Assembly: GCF_014897705.1 (NCBI RefSeq)
Contig: NZ_JABUXV010000006.1
Location: forward strand, 209,762 to 273,761
Length of the DNA stretch: 64,000 bases
Reading direction: 5' to 3'
DNA from: Brachybacterium sp. FME24
GTDB taxonomy: Bacteria > Actinomycetota > Actinomycetes > Actinomycetales > Dermabacteraceae
Below are positions 27,033-35,367 of this stretch, one piece after another. The translations under genes were made by a program, and so were the position numbers. The notes below the pieces were generated by a model, which was not told where the DNA came from, made no database searches, and saw only the letters and a list, made by a program, of their open reading frames with translations. Numbering within the stretch: the first letter of the stretch is position 1; the number at the start of each line of letters is the position of its first letter.

Positions 27033-27241
27033 GCTACGAGGCGCGCCAGGAGAAGGGTGCCGACTTCACCGCACCCCCACAGGGTCCCCACCCGCGAACC
27101 ATCGGCTGCGCCCGCCCCGTGGCACGCTCCGAGTCGGATCAGCGCTCCCGGTGATCCCCCGATCGTGAGATTATCGCCGAGCGGCGCGGTGGGCGTCGTA
27201 GCGAACCGGGCCCGTCCCGGCACCCGAGAGGAAGGGCCTCC

Positions 27242-27919
27242 ATGCGCTCCAACTTGTTCGACGCCTCGAACCAGGAACGTCAGACCAACGACCGGTGGGC
27301 GCTGCAGTCCAACAAGCTGCTGCGCTGCTCGCTGAACCCGCAGTCCCCGGAGATCATCTCCGCCGCCGGCGCGATGGTCGCCTACCAGGGCCAGATGGAA
27401 TTCTCGTACCAGGGCTCCGGCGGCGGCATGAAGCTGCTGAAGAAGATGGCCACCGGCGAGGGCGGCAACCTGATGCGCACCCAGGGCCAGGGCGAGATCT
27501 TCTTCGCCCGCCAGGCCAATGAGATCTTCCTGATCCAGCTCGAGGGCGAGGCCCTCACCTTGAACACCAAGAACATGCTCGCCTTCGACAGCTCCATCCA
27601 GTGGGACATCAAGTCGCTCGGCGGAGCGGGATTCATGGCCGGTGGCCTGTTCAACCTGTTCCTCCAGGGACAGGGCATGGTCGCCGTCACCTCCGACGGC
27701 CCGCCCATGCTGCTGGACTGCTCCCAGCAGCCCACCTTCGTGGATCCGCAGGCCGCGGTGTGCTGGTCGGCGAACCTGCAGCCCCAGATCAAGAACGACT
27801 TCAAGATGGGCTCCCTGATCGGACGCGGCTCCGGCGAATCCTTCCAGCTCGGCTTCCACGGCCCGGGCTTCGTGGTGGTCCAGCCCTCCGAGGGCATGCC
27901 CGTCACAACGTCTTCCTGA
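27242..27919 (+). CDS. AIM24 family protein
   Basis: A 225-aa protein of the AIM24/TerD-like beta-sandwich family: VAYQGQMEFSYQGSGGGMKL, ANEIFLIQLEGEALTLNT, KSLGGAGFMAGGLFNLFLQG and the C-terminal GFHGPGFVVVQPSEG. The yeast homologue is a mitochondrial protein; bacterial members have no settled function. No signal peptide. GAGAGGAAGG precedes the ATG. It lies 45 nt before the ATP-grasp/alpha-E gene and divergent from the kinase. Confidence 0.9.
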   Translation: MRSNLFDASNQERQTNDRWALQSNKLLRCSLNPQSPEIISAAGAMVAYQGQMEFSYQGSGGGMKLLKKMATGEGGNLMRTQGQGEIFFARQANEIFLIQLEGEALTLNTKNMLAFDSSIQWDIKSLGGAGFMAGGLFNLFLQGQGMVAVTSDGPPMLLDCSQQPTFVDPQAAVCWSANLQPQIKNDFKMGSLIGRGSGESFQLGFHGPGFVVVQPSEGMPVTTSS

Positions 27920-27964
27920 CCGCCTGCTGACCCAGAGCCCGCGGACGGTGCCTACGATGGTCCG

Positions 27965-30253
27965 GTGAGCATCGCACCACCGCAGGCCCTGGTCGACGAG
28001 CTGGCCGCCCTCGGCCCCGTCGGCCGACGGCGTGCCGCGACGTCGGCGGCGGCGATGTTCGCCGCCGACGTCCCCGTCGCCCCACCCGTCCTGGACCCCG
28101 TCCCCGTCGTCCTCACGGCCGAGGACTGGGAATCGCTCTCGGCGGGCCTGATCCAGCGGGTGCGCCTGCTGGACGCCCTCTACGCGGACCTCTACGGTCC
28201 CCGCACCGTGCTGGGCACCGACGTCGCACCGGTCTCGCAGCTCCTCCAGGATCCGGCCTACCTTCGCTCCGCGATCGGGATCCCGGCCCGCGGCAGTCAC
28301 CATCTCTTCGCGCTGACCAGCACGGTCGCGCGCACGGCCGACGGCACCTGGGTGGTGCTGGAGGACTCGGTCGACGTGCCCGACGGGGCCGGCACGGCGC
28401 TCGAGCTGCGTCGCGTGCTCTCGCGCTGCGCGCCGACGCTGTACCGCACCACGGCCCTGCGCCGCCTGCACCCCTACTTCGACACCATCCGGACCTCGCT
28501 GCACCATCGCACCCGCACCGATGGCCGCGCCGGCCGGACCGTGGTCCTCACCGATGACGGCGGCGGCGACGATCCCCTGCGCGCCTTCGACCACAGCTGG
28601 TTCGCGAACCTCCTGGGCGCCCCCGTGGTCTCGGCCGGGGACCTGCGCACCGGCTCCGGCACGCTGACACTGCGCCTGCCTGGCCTCGACTCCGATCCCG
28701 GGGACACGGTGGATGCCCTGATCCGTCTGCTCCCCTCGCAGCTGCTGGATCCGCTGGACCTGGGCCCGACCCCCTTCGGCGGGGTCACCGGGCTCATCGA
28801 GGCCGCACGCTGCGGCGATGTCGAGATGTTCAATCCTTTCGGCGCCGGTCTGCTCGAGAATCCCGCGCTGCGCGCCGCACTGCCGGACCTGTGTCGGCAG
28901 ATCCTGCACGAGGATCTCCAGCTGCGTCCCGCGGATCCGGAATCCCGCGCCGATCGGGCCGGCTGGTTGTCTCAGGATCCTGCCGGTGGTGACGGGCTCG
29001 TGGAGCGACCGGTGCGGATGCGCCTGCTGGTGATCGCCTCCGAGGACGGCTTCGAGGTGCTGCCCGGCGGCGTCGCCCACACCGATGACGACGAGACCGA
29101 GGCGCTCAAGGACATCTGGGTGACCGTGCCGGAGACCTCCGCCCTGCCCGGCGGGCCCGACGAGATCCGGCCCGGGGCCGAGCTGTCCGACCAGGTGATC
29201 TCGACCGCCGCCCGCGGCGTCCTGACCGCGTACCCGGCGATGACCCGATCGACCGGATCGGACCTGTTCTGGTTCGGCCGCTACCTCGAACGGGTCGACT
29301 CCACCGCCCGCCTGCTGCGGACCGTGCTGGACACCACCAACGATCTCGGATCCGAGCACAGCCGCACCGCGAGCGCCGCCCAGACCGTGCTGCTGGGCGC
29401 CGTCACCGACGTGACCACCACCTATCCGGGCTTCCTCACCCTGGATCCGCACGATCCAGCAGCCGTGCACACCGAGGTCACCAGCCTGCTCACCGACGTC
29501 GGCCGCCCCGGGTCCCTGGCACAGTCCTACGCCTCCCTCGCGCACACCACCCGTACTCTGCGGGATCTCATCTCCGATGACGTCTGGCCGGTCATCGCGG
29601 GCATGCGTGGCAGCTTCCACACGCTGGGCGGCTACGACGCCCAGCCTCTCGAGCAGGGGCTGACGGACATCGTCGACGGCTGCCTGACCCTGTCGGGCGC
29701 GGTCGCCGATTCGATGCCGCGCAACCTCGGCTGGGACCTCACCGAAGTGGGCCGCAAGATCGAACGGACCATGGGGCTGCTGGCCCTGCTGCGGGCCACC
29801 CTGGGCCGCCGCCGCACCCGCGCGGCCGAGGCGCGCATCGCGGGCGCCGTCGCCCTGATCACCGAATCCGGAGCCTCGTACCGACGCTCGTTCCACGCCG
29901 CCGTGCAGCCCGAGCTGCTGTTCGAGCTGCTCCTGCAGGACACCAGCCTGCCCCGCTCGCTCGGTTTCCAGCTGGACCGGCTGACCTCGACCCTCGATCG
30001 GCTGCCCGAGGTCACCCCCTCCCCGGAGCTGCGCGCACCGCTGATCGCGCTGCGCACCCGTATCGGCTCCTGGGTGCCCCGCGACCTGCTGCGACCGGCC
30101 GACGGCGGCGACCCCACGGACGGGGCGCCCACGGCGCTGCTCGAGGAGGCCGACGCGGCGATCGTCTCCCTGCGCGAACTCGCCACCGCCCTGGAGAACC
30201 GCTTCTTCCGTCCCTCGGAGTCCACGTCCCTGTGGGGGGTCGATGATGTCTGA
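27965..30253 (+). CDS. fused circularly permuted ATP-grasp and alpha-E domain protein
   Basis: A 762-aa two-domain protein. Residues 1-400 match the circularly permuted type 2 ATP-grasp family: LLDALYADLYGPRTVLG near residue 60, GLIEAARCGDVEMFNPFG and GAGLLENPALRAALP near 280-300, then RPVRMRLLVIASEDGFEVLPGG-type segments. The C-terminal 320 residues are the helical alpha-E (DUF403) domain, beginning LFWFGRYLERVDSTARLLR. These genes commonly accompany a transglutaminase-like gene in a predicted peptide/amide ligation system of unknown product. The GTG at 27965 follows TACGAT (27953-27958) by 6 nt, a leaderless start. It overlaps the next gene by 11 nt. Confidence 0.88.
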   Translation: MSIAPPQALVDELAALGPVGRRRAATSAAAMFAADVPVAPPVLDPVPVVLTAEDWESLSAGLIQRVRLLDALYADLYGPRTVLGTDVAPVSQLLQDPAYLRSAIGIPARGSHHLFALTSTVARTADGTWVVLEDSVDVPDGAGTALELRRVLSRCAPTLYRTTALRRLHPYFDTIRTSLHHRTRTDGRAGRTVVLTDDGGGDDPLRAFDHSWFANLLGAPVVSAGDLRTGSGTLTLRLPGLDSDPGDTVDALIRLLPSQLLDPLDLGPTPFGGVTGLIEAARCGDVEMFNPFGAGLLENPALRAALPDLCRQILHEDLQLRPADPESRADRAGWLSQDPAGGDGLVERPVRMRLLVIASEDGFEVLPGGVAHTDDDETEALKDIWVTVPETSALPGGPDEIRPGAELSDQVISTAARGVLTAYPAMTRSTGSDLFWFGRYLERVDSTARLLRTVLDTTNDLGSEHSRTASAAQTVLLGAVTDVTTTYPGFLTLDPHDPAAVHTEVTSLLTDVGRPGSLAQSYASLAHTTRTLRDLISDDVWPVIAGMRGSFHTLGGYDAQPLEQGLTDIVDGCLTLSGAVADSMPRNLGWDLTEVGRKIERTMGLLALLRATLGRRRTRAAEARIAGAVALITESGASYRRSFHAAVQPELLFELLLQDTSLPRSLGFQLDRLTSTLDRLPEVTPSPELRAPLIALRTRIGSWVPRDLLRPADGGDPTDGAPTALLEEADAAIVSLRELATALENRFFRPSESTSLWGVDDV

Positions 30254-31244
30254 GCACTCCGTGGCGCACTCTCGCCCGCCCGTCCCGCTGATCCCCCTGC
30301 GCCGGGAGGACGAGACGGTGGTCGAGGCGGCCGACTACCTCGTCCACCACCTCACCACCTACCGCTATGCGAAGCCCGTCTCCCGGAACTACGGCCGGGC
30401 CCACGTCGAACCCCGCGCCACCCCCTACCAGCGGGTGCTGTCTCACGAGGTCGTCGTGGATCCGACCCCTGCACGCCTGACCGCACACACCGATTTCTAC
30501 GGGAACTCCTCGACGTATCTGCTGGTCGACGAGCCGCACGACCGACTCGATGTGCACTCCCACGCCCGGGTGACCGTCGCGGAGCGTCGCTATCCGCTCG
30601 ACGCGATGTCCCGTTCCTGGGAGCAGTGCACCCCGGATCACTGGGGCCAGCTGCTTCCGGCGGAGAGCATCGACTTCGTCCACCCCTCCCCGCGGATCCC
30701 CGAGAGCGCCGCCGCGCGTGAGCTCTCGCAGAGCGTGTTCACGCCCGGACGCCCCATCGGAGAATGCCTGGCCGAGCTCACCGGGCTGATCCACACCGAA
30801 TTCACCTACGACTCCTACGCCACCACGGTGACCTCCACCCTCGAGGACGTCCTCGCGGCCCGGCACGGCGTGTGCCAGGACTTCTCGCATGTCGGTGTGG
30901 CGGCGGTGCGCGCCGCCGGGCTTGCCGCCCGCTACGTCTCCGGGTACCTGCGCACCGCCCCGTCGGCCGGGGGCGCGCTGGTCACGCAGCCCGCCGGGGA
31001 GATGGTCGGCTCGGCCGCCTCCCACGCCTGGCTCAGCGTGCTGGTGCCCGGTACCGGTTGGGTCGACATCGACCCCACCAACCGCACCTTCGTCGACCAG
31101 CGTTTCGTGACCACCGCGTGGGGCCGCGACTACGGGGACGTGCCACCGCTGAAGGGCATCGTCGTCGGCCCGCCCGGTGCGAGCAGCACCCTGGACGTCG
31201 CCGTCGGGGTGGTCCCGGTCGCTTCTGCGTCCGGCGCGGAGTGA
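30243..31244 (+). CDS. transglutaminase-like cysteine protease family protein
   Basis: A 333-aa protein with an N-terminal beta domain (VHHLTTYRYAKPVSRNYGRA, typical of this subfamily) and a transglutaminase-like core. The catalytic triad is visible: Cys in HGVCQDFSHV, His in ASHAWLSVLVPG, and Asp in WVDIDPTN. No signal peptide, so it acts in the cytoplasm. Its start lies inside the end of the ATP-grasp/alpha-E gene (11-nt overlap), so the two are translationally coupled and probably work together; in homologous loci the ATP-grasp is thought to join amino acids or peptides and the protease-like enzyme to trim them. Confidence 0.9.
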   Translation: MMSEHSVAHSRPPVPLIPLRREDETVVEAADYLVHHLTTYRYAKPVSRNYGRAHVEPRATPYQRVLSHEVVVDPTPARLTAHTDFYGNSSTYLLVDEPHDRLDVHSHARVTVAERRYPLDAMSRSWEQCTPDHWGQLLPAESIDFVHPSPRIPESAAARELSQSVFTPGRPIGECLAELTGLIHTEFTYDSYATTVTSTLEDVLAARHGVCQDFSHVGVAAVRAAGLAARYVSGYLRTAPSAGGALVTQPAGEMVGSAASHAWLSVLVPGTGWVDIDPTNRTFVDQRFVTTAWGRDYGDVPPLKGIVVGPPGASSTLDVAVGVVPVASASGAE

Positions 31245-31729
31245 GCAGGAGGCTCCGGGCGCGCAGGAGGTTCCGGAGTGCGCGCACGATTCCGGCGCAC
31301 GTGACCCTTCGAGTCCGATTGTGACGATCTGCGCGGACGGATTCTCCGGCTCCCGCGGTACCAGGACGCCGCCGGCACCGGCGACTGTCCCAATCAGGGC
31401 AGCCACGGGCAGCTCCGGCATGCGCGGTCCGTCCTCCCCTGCACCGCAGCGCGGCAGCTTCAGTGTTCCCGCGCTGGTCGGCGCGCACTTCCGAGTACCC
31501 CGCAGGCTCCGCGAGGGTGATCCGGAGCCTGCCGAACTCCCCTCGCTCGCCGCCCCGTGGGGCCGAAACCTCCCCGCCTGCGGAGCACCGAGCACCCCTC
31601 GCCGGACTGCGTCGGGCCGCTCACATCGACCAGGGCCACCATGATTTTCGCGTATAGAGTGGTGCGGAAATCAGCGCGCGCTCGACGACGCACCCGACCC
31701 GGCGCCCCGCGCCACGAGACCGAGGTGAG
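31245..31729. other. 485-bp intergenic region without a credible gene
   Basis: Readings here have no family similarity I can see and atypical composition. Immediately after the transglutaminase stop, a 14-nt unit (GCAGGAGG, C or T, TCCGG) occurs twice, at 31245 and 31263. A -10-like TATAGA at 31653-31658 may be the promoter of the downstream reductase gene, leaving a leader of about 65 nt. Otherwise nothing is recognised. Confidence 0.4.
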
Positions 31730-33196
31730 ATGTCCTTCTCCCAGCAGCCCTTCCGTCTGGCCGTGATCGGCTCCGGCCCCGCCGGCGTCTACGCCGCCGA
31801 GACCCTGCTGCGCAATGAGCGGGTCAAGAGCGGTGAGCTCGAGGTCTCGATCGACCTCTTCGATCGCCTCCCGGCACCGTTCGGCCTGATCCGTTACGGC
31901 GTCGCCCCGGACCACCCGCGCATCAAGGGCATCATCACCGCGCTGCATCGCATCCTGGGTCGCGGTGACATCCGCTTCCTCGGCGATGTCGAGTTCGGCA
32001 CCGACCTCACCGCCGAGGACCTGCGCGCCCATTACGACGCCGTCGTGTTCGCCACCGGCGCCCTCAAGGACACCGACCTCGCCATCCCCGGCATCGAGCT
32101 GGAGGGCTCCTACGGCGCCGCCGACTTCGTCGCCTGGTACGACGGCAACCCGGACTACCCGCGCACCTGGGAGCTGGATGCACAGTCCGTCGCCGTGATC
32201 GGCAACGGCAACGTGGCGCTCGACGTGGCGCGCGTGCTCTCCAAGAGCGCCGATGAGCTGCTGCGCACCGAGATTCCCGCCAACGTGTACGAGGGTCTGC
32301 AGTCCGCGGAGACGACGGACGTGCACATCTTCGGTCGACGAGGCCCCGCGCAGACCAAGTTCTCGCCGCTCGAGGCCCGCGAGCTCTCCCACCCCCAGGG
32401 CCTCCAGGTCGTGATGGATCCCCGCGATCTCGAGCAGATCACCGAGGCCGAGTGGGAGACCATCAAGGCGGACAAGCGCACCGACCAGGTCGTCCAGACC
32501 TTCGTGGGCTGGCTCGAGGAGCAGCAGCGTCGCGAAGCCGCCGGCGAGGAGCCGACGGACAAGCACGGCGGTGCCGTCCAGCGCCGCCTGCACATGCACT
32601 TCTGGCACCGCCCCGTCGAGGTCCTCGGCGAGGACGGGCGAGTCACCGGGATGCGCTTCGAACGCACCCGGCTGGACGCCGAGGGCCGTGTCGAGGGCAC
32701 CGGCGAGTTCGTCGACTACGAGCTGGGCGCCGTCTACCGCGCCGTCGGCTACCAGGGCTCCGAGCTGCCCGGCATCCCCTACGACGCGGCGCGCGGCGTG
32801 ATCCACAACGTCGCCGGCCGGGTCACCGAGGCCGATGGCGCGATCCTCCCGGGCGTCTACGCCAACGGCTGGATCAAGCGCGGCCCGGTGGGCCTGATCG
32901 GCGCCACCAAGTCCGACGCCATCGAGACCATCGCCTCCCTGCTCGAGGACGTCACCGCGGGAGCCCTGGCGGCCGCTCCCGAACGCGACGGGGACGCGAT
33001 CCTGCGCCTGCTCGAGGACCGGGGCGTGCCGTACACGACCTGGGACGGCTGGATGGCGCTGGACGAGCACGAGAAGGCCCTCGGCGCTGCCGCGGTGGAC
33101 GCCGACGGCGAGCCCCGTGCCCGCATCAAGGTCGTCGAGCGCGACGAGATGGTCGACGTCTCCCGCGCCGGCATGCCGGCGCCCTCCCGCACCTGA
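31730..33196 (+). CDS. fprA: ferredoxin/adrenodoxin-type NADP(+) reductase (FprA-like)
   Basis: A 488-aa flavoprotein of the adrenodoxin reductase group. The FAD motif is VIGSGPAGVYAAE at residues 9-21, followed by FDRLPAPFGLIRYGVAPDHP. The NADP motif is VIGNGNVALDVARVL near residue 160, and the C-terminal GWIKRGPVGLIGATKSDA segment is conserved. It moves electrons between NADPH and ferredoxin, serving P450s or other reductive enzymes. GAGGTGAG precedes the ATG. A strong terminator follows. No ferredoxin gene lies nearby. Confidence 0.94.
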   Translation: MSFSQQPFRLAVIGSGPAGVYAAETLLRNERVKSGELEVSIDLFDRLPAPFGLIRYGVAPDHPRIKGIITALHRILGRGDIRFLGDVEFGTDLTAEDLRAHYDAVVFATGALKDTDLAIPGIELEGSYGAADFVAWYDGNPDYPRTWELDAQSVAVIGNGNVALDVARVLSKSADELLRTEIPANVYEGLQSAETTDVHIFGRRGPAQTKFSPLEARELSHPQGLQVVMDPRDLEQITEAEWETIKADKRTDQVVQTFVGWLEEQQRREAAGEEPTDKHGGAVQRRLHMHFWHRPVEVLGEDGRVTGMRFERTRLDAEGRVEGTGEFVDYELGAVYRAVGYQGSELPGIPYDAARGVIHNVAGRVTEADGAILPGVYANGWIKRGPVGLIGATKSDAIETIASLLEDVTAGALAAAPERDGDAILRLLEDRGVPYTTWDGWMALDEHEKALGAAAVDADGEPRARIKVVERDEMVDVSRAGMPAPSRT

Positions 33197-33238
33197 CCCG
33201 CGAGCGCGGGCGCGGCCCGGGAGGCCTACAGCATCAAC

Positions 33239-33287
33239 TGAGTGATTCTCAGCCGCTTCCGGAGAGAAAGCGGCTGAGAATCACTCA
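33239..33287 (+). terminator. 20-bp perfect hairpin after fprA
   Basis: Two 20-nt arms (33239-33258 and 33268-33287, the first starting TGAGTGATTCTCAGCC) pair perfectly around a 9-nt loop, followed by TTT. It starts 43 nt after the fprA stop. The stem is longer and less GC-rich than needed for termination, so a repeat-element origin is possible. Confidence 0.8.
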
Positions 33288-33488
33288 TTTCTGCGCTCAC
33301 CGGCCGCGGCGCGCCGCGTGGGCGGGATCGGCGCCGCGCCGCGCGGGCCCCCGATGCTCTCGGTCAGGTTCTCAGCCGCTCGCCGCCGTAAAATGGTGGG
33401 GACCCCGACCGACGTCGATCGTCGACGCGGAGACGTCGACCACGCAGGATCGCCGTCATCATCATCGCCCACGAACCCGGAGGCCGCA

Positions 33489-33878
33489 GTGCTCACTCTC
33501 GGATCGGTCCTCGCCCTCGCCGCAGCGCTGCTGCACGTGTTCATCTTCTGGCTCGAGTCGTTCGCCTGGGGGTCCGAGCGGGCGCAGGGGATCTTCGGAG
33601 CGCAGAGCGACGAGGAGATCGCGCTCACGCGGTCCCTGGCGTTCAACCAGGGCTTCTACAACCTGTTCCTCGCCATCGCCGCCGGTCTCGGTGCGGTGCT
33701 CGCCCTGGCCGGGCTGAGCACGGTCGGCGTGACCTTGATGCTCGTGGGCACCGGGAGCATGCTCGCCGCCGCGACCGTGCTCCTGCTGAGCTCGCCCACG
33801 CATCGCGGGGCGGCGATCCGTCAGGGTCTGCTCCCGCTGCTCGCCGTGCTCGGGGTGCTGATCTCGCTCGCGATGTGA
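33489..33878 (+). CDS. DUF1304 family membrane protein
   Basis: A 129-aa protein with four hydrophobic segments. It matches DUF1304: ALLHVFIFWLESFAWGS near the N-terminus and NQGFYNLFLAIAAGLGA in the second segment, with the conserved helical polar residues (His, Glu, Asn). The family has no known function. I chose the GTG at 33489, with GGAGG 5 nt upstream; a much longer upstream frame has no ribosome site and unlikely composition. Confidence 0.87.
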   Translation: MLTLGSVLALAAALLHVFIFWLESFAWGSERAQGIFGAQSDEEIALTRSLAFNQGFYNLFLAIAAGLGAVLALAGLSTVGVTLMLVGTGSMLAAATVLLLSSPTHRGAAIRQGLLPLLAVLGVLISLAM

Positions 33879-33894
33879 ACGCACCCCGCTCCCC

Positions 33895-35106
33895 TCACCG
33901 ACGGATGCTGGCGAGGTGGTCGCCGATGCGGTCCACGGCATCGGCCAGCAGCTCGGCACTGGGCAGCGTCACCAGGCGGAAGTGGTCCGGGGTGTCGAGG
34001 TTGAAGCCGGTGCCCTGGGTGACCAGCAGCTTCTGGGCGCGCAGCAGGTCGAAGGCGAACTGCTCATCATCCTCGATCGCGTACATCTCCCGGTCGATCT
34101 TGGGGAACATGTACAGCGCGCCCTGCGCCTTGACGACGCTCACGCCGTCGATCGCGCTGAGGCCCTCGTAGGCGACGTCCCGCTGCTCGCGCAGACGCCC
34201 ACCGGGCAGGAGCAGCTGGTTGATCGACTGGTGGCCGCCGAGGGCCGTGGCCACGATGTGCTGGGCCGGGACATTCGGGCACAGCCGCATGTTCGAGAGC
34301 ACGTCCAGGCCCTCGATGAAACTGGTCGCATCGTCCTTGGGGCCGTACAGCGCCATCCACCCGGCGCGGAATCCCGCCACCCGGTATGCCTTGGACAGGC
34401 CGTTGAAGGTGATCGAGAGCAGGTCCGGGGCAAGGGAGGCGATCGGGGTGTGGACCGCGTCGTCGTACAGGATCTTGTCGTAGATCTCGTCAGCCAGGAT
34501 CATCAGCCCGTGCGTGCGGGCGACCTCCACGATGTCGCGCAGCACGTGCTCGGGGTAGACGGCGCCGGTGGGGTTGTTGGGGTTGATGACCACGATCGCC
34601 TTGGTGCGCTCGGTGATCTTGTCGGCGATGTCGTCGACGTCCGGCCACCAGTTCTCCTCCTCGTCGCAGCGGTAGTGCACCGCGCGGCCGCCCGCGAGGG
34701 AGACGGAGGCGGTCCACAGGGGGTAGTCGGGCTGCGGGACCAGCACCTCGTCGCCGTCGTCCACGAGACACTGGCACACCATCTGGATCAGCTCGGAGAC
34801 GCCGTTGCCGAGGTAGACGTCGTCCAGCCCGATACCGGGCATGCTGCGGGTCTGGTAGTACTGCGCGACGGCCCGGCGGGCCGCAGGGATGCCCTTGGAG
34901 TCCGAATAGCCCTGCGCGGTGGGCAGGTTCTTGATCATGTCCACGAGGATCTCGTCGGGCGCCTCGAAGCCGAACGGCGCGGGATTGCCGATGTTGAGCT
35001 TGATGATCGTGTGCCCCTCGGCCTCCATGCGAGCAGCCTCGGCGGGCACCGGTCCTCTGATCTCGTAGCACACGTCGCGCAGCTTGGAGGACTGGGTGAA
35101 GATCAT
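33895..35106 (-). CDS. alaA: PLP-dependent aminotransferase, AlaA-type (glutamate-pyruvate)
   Basis: A 403-aa class I aminotransferase. It begins FTQSSKLRDVCYEIRGPV, the hallmark of the AlaA subgroup that makes alanine from pyruvate and glutamate. Other blocks are KLNIGNPAPFGFEAP, NPNNPTGAVYP, the PLP Lys in GLSKAYRVAGFRAGW, and a C-terminal Arg in FRLVTLP that binds the substrate carboxylate. GGAG lies 6-10 nt upstream of the ATG. It converges with the DUF1304 gene (16 nt gap). Confidence 0.93.
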   Translation of the reverse strand: MIFTQSSKLRDVCYEIRGPVPAEAARMEAEGHTIIKLNIGNPAPFGFEAPDEILVDMIKNLPTAQGYSDSKGIPAARRAVAQYYQTRSMPGIGLDDVYLGNGVSELIQMVCQCLVDDGDEVLVPQPDYPLWTASVSLAGGRAVHYRCDEEENWWPDVDDIADKITERTKAIVVINPNNPTGAVYPEHVLRDIVEVARTHGLMILADEIYDKILYDDAVHTPIASLAPDLLSITFNGLSKAYRVAGFRAGWMALYGPKDDATSFIEGLDVLSNMRLCPNVPAQHIVATALGGHQSINQLLLPGGRLREQRDVAYEGLSAIDGVSVVKAQGALYMFPKIDREMYAIEDDEQFAFDLLRAQKLLVTQGTGFNLDTPDHFRLVTLPSAELLADAVDRIGDHLASIRR

Positions 35107-35215
35107 TCGGGGGCTCCTGGCCTGGTCGGGATGAGGCCAGGGTAGCGCCGCGAGGCAGGAGGCCGGGAAAGCGACCGCGATGCGCCCATGGACGCGTCTT
35201 GACGTGCGACCCTCC

Positions 35216-35241
35216 CTTTAGTTTCATAGTTTCAGTTAAAG
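35216..35241 (+). promoter_or_regulatory. operator-like repeats upstream of the alpha-galactosidase operon
   Basis: A strikingly AT-rich patch: the octamer TAGTTTCA occurs twice in tandem (35219-35226, 35227-35234), flanked by CTTTA (35216-35220) and TAAAG (35237-35241) as an inverted pair. A TTGACG hexamer at 35199-35204 could be the -35. AT-rich sites of this kind with GTTTAGTT-like cores are typical of ROK-family operators, so the ROK regulator at the end of the cassette is the likely binder. Confidence 0.6.
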
Positions 35242-35367
35242 CGGTATTGTCCTCCTCCACCACCGCCGCACGTCAGTCACGCCACCGCTCGCGCCATCGC
35301 CCGCACCGCCGCTCGCACCCCGCGCGACCTGCATGCTCCGCACCGTCCGACCTCCTGGAGGCCACCG

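Noticed and set aside
26975..29896. A 973-codon minus-strand frame opposite the AIM24 and ATP-grasp genes
   Set aside because: Shadow frame; the plus strand carries recognisable AIM24, ATP-grasp and alpha-E sequence with sensible starts.
31177..31644. Possible small genes in the 485-bp gap before fprA
   Set aside because: Composition is Arg/Pro/Ser-biased as in random high-GC frames, with no ribosome site, motif or leaderless promoter at the starts.
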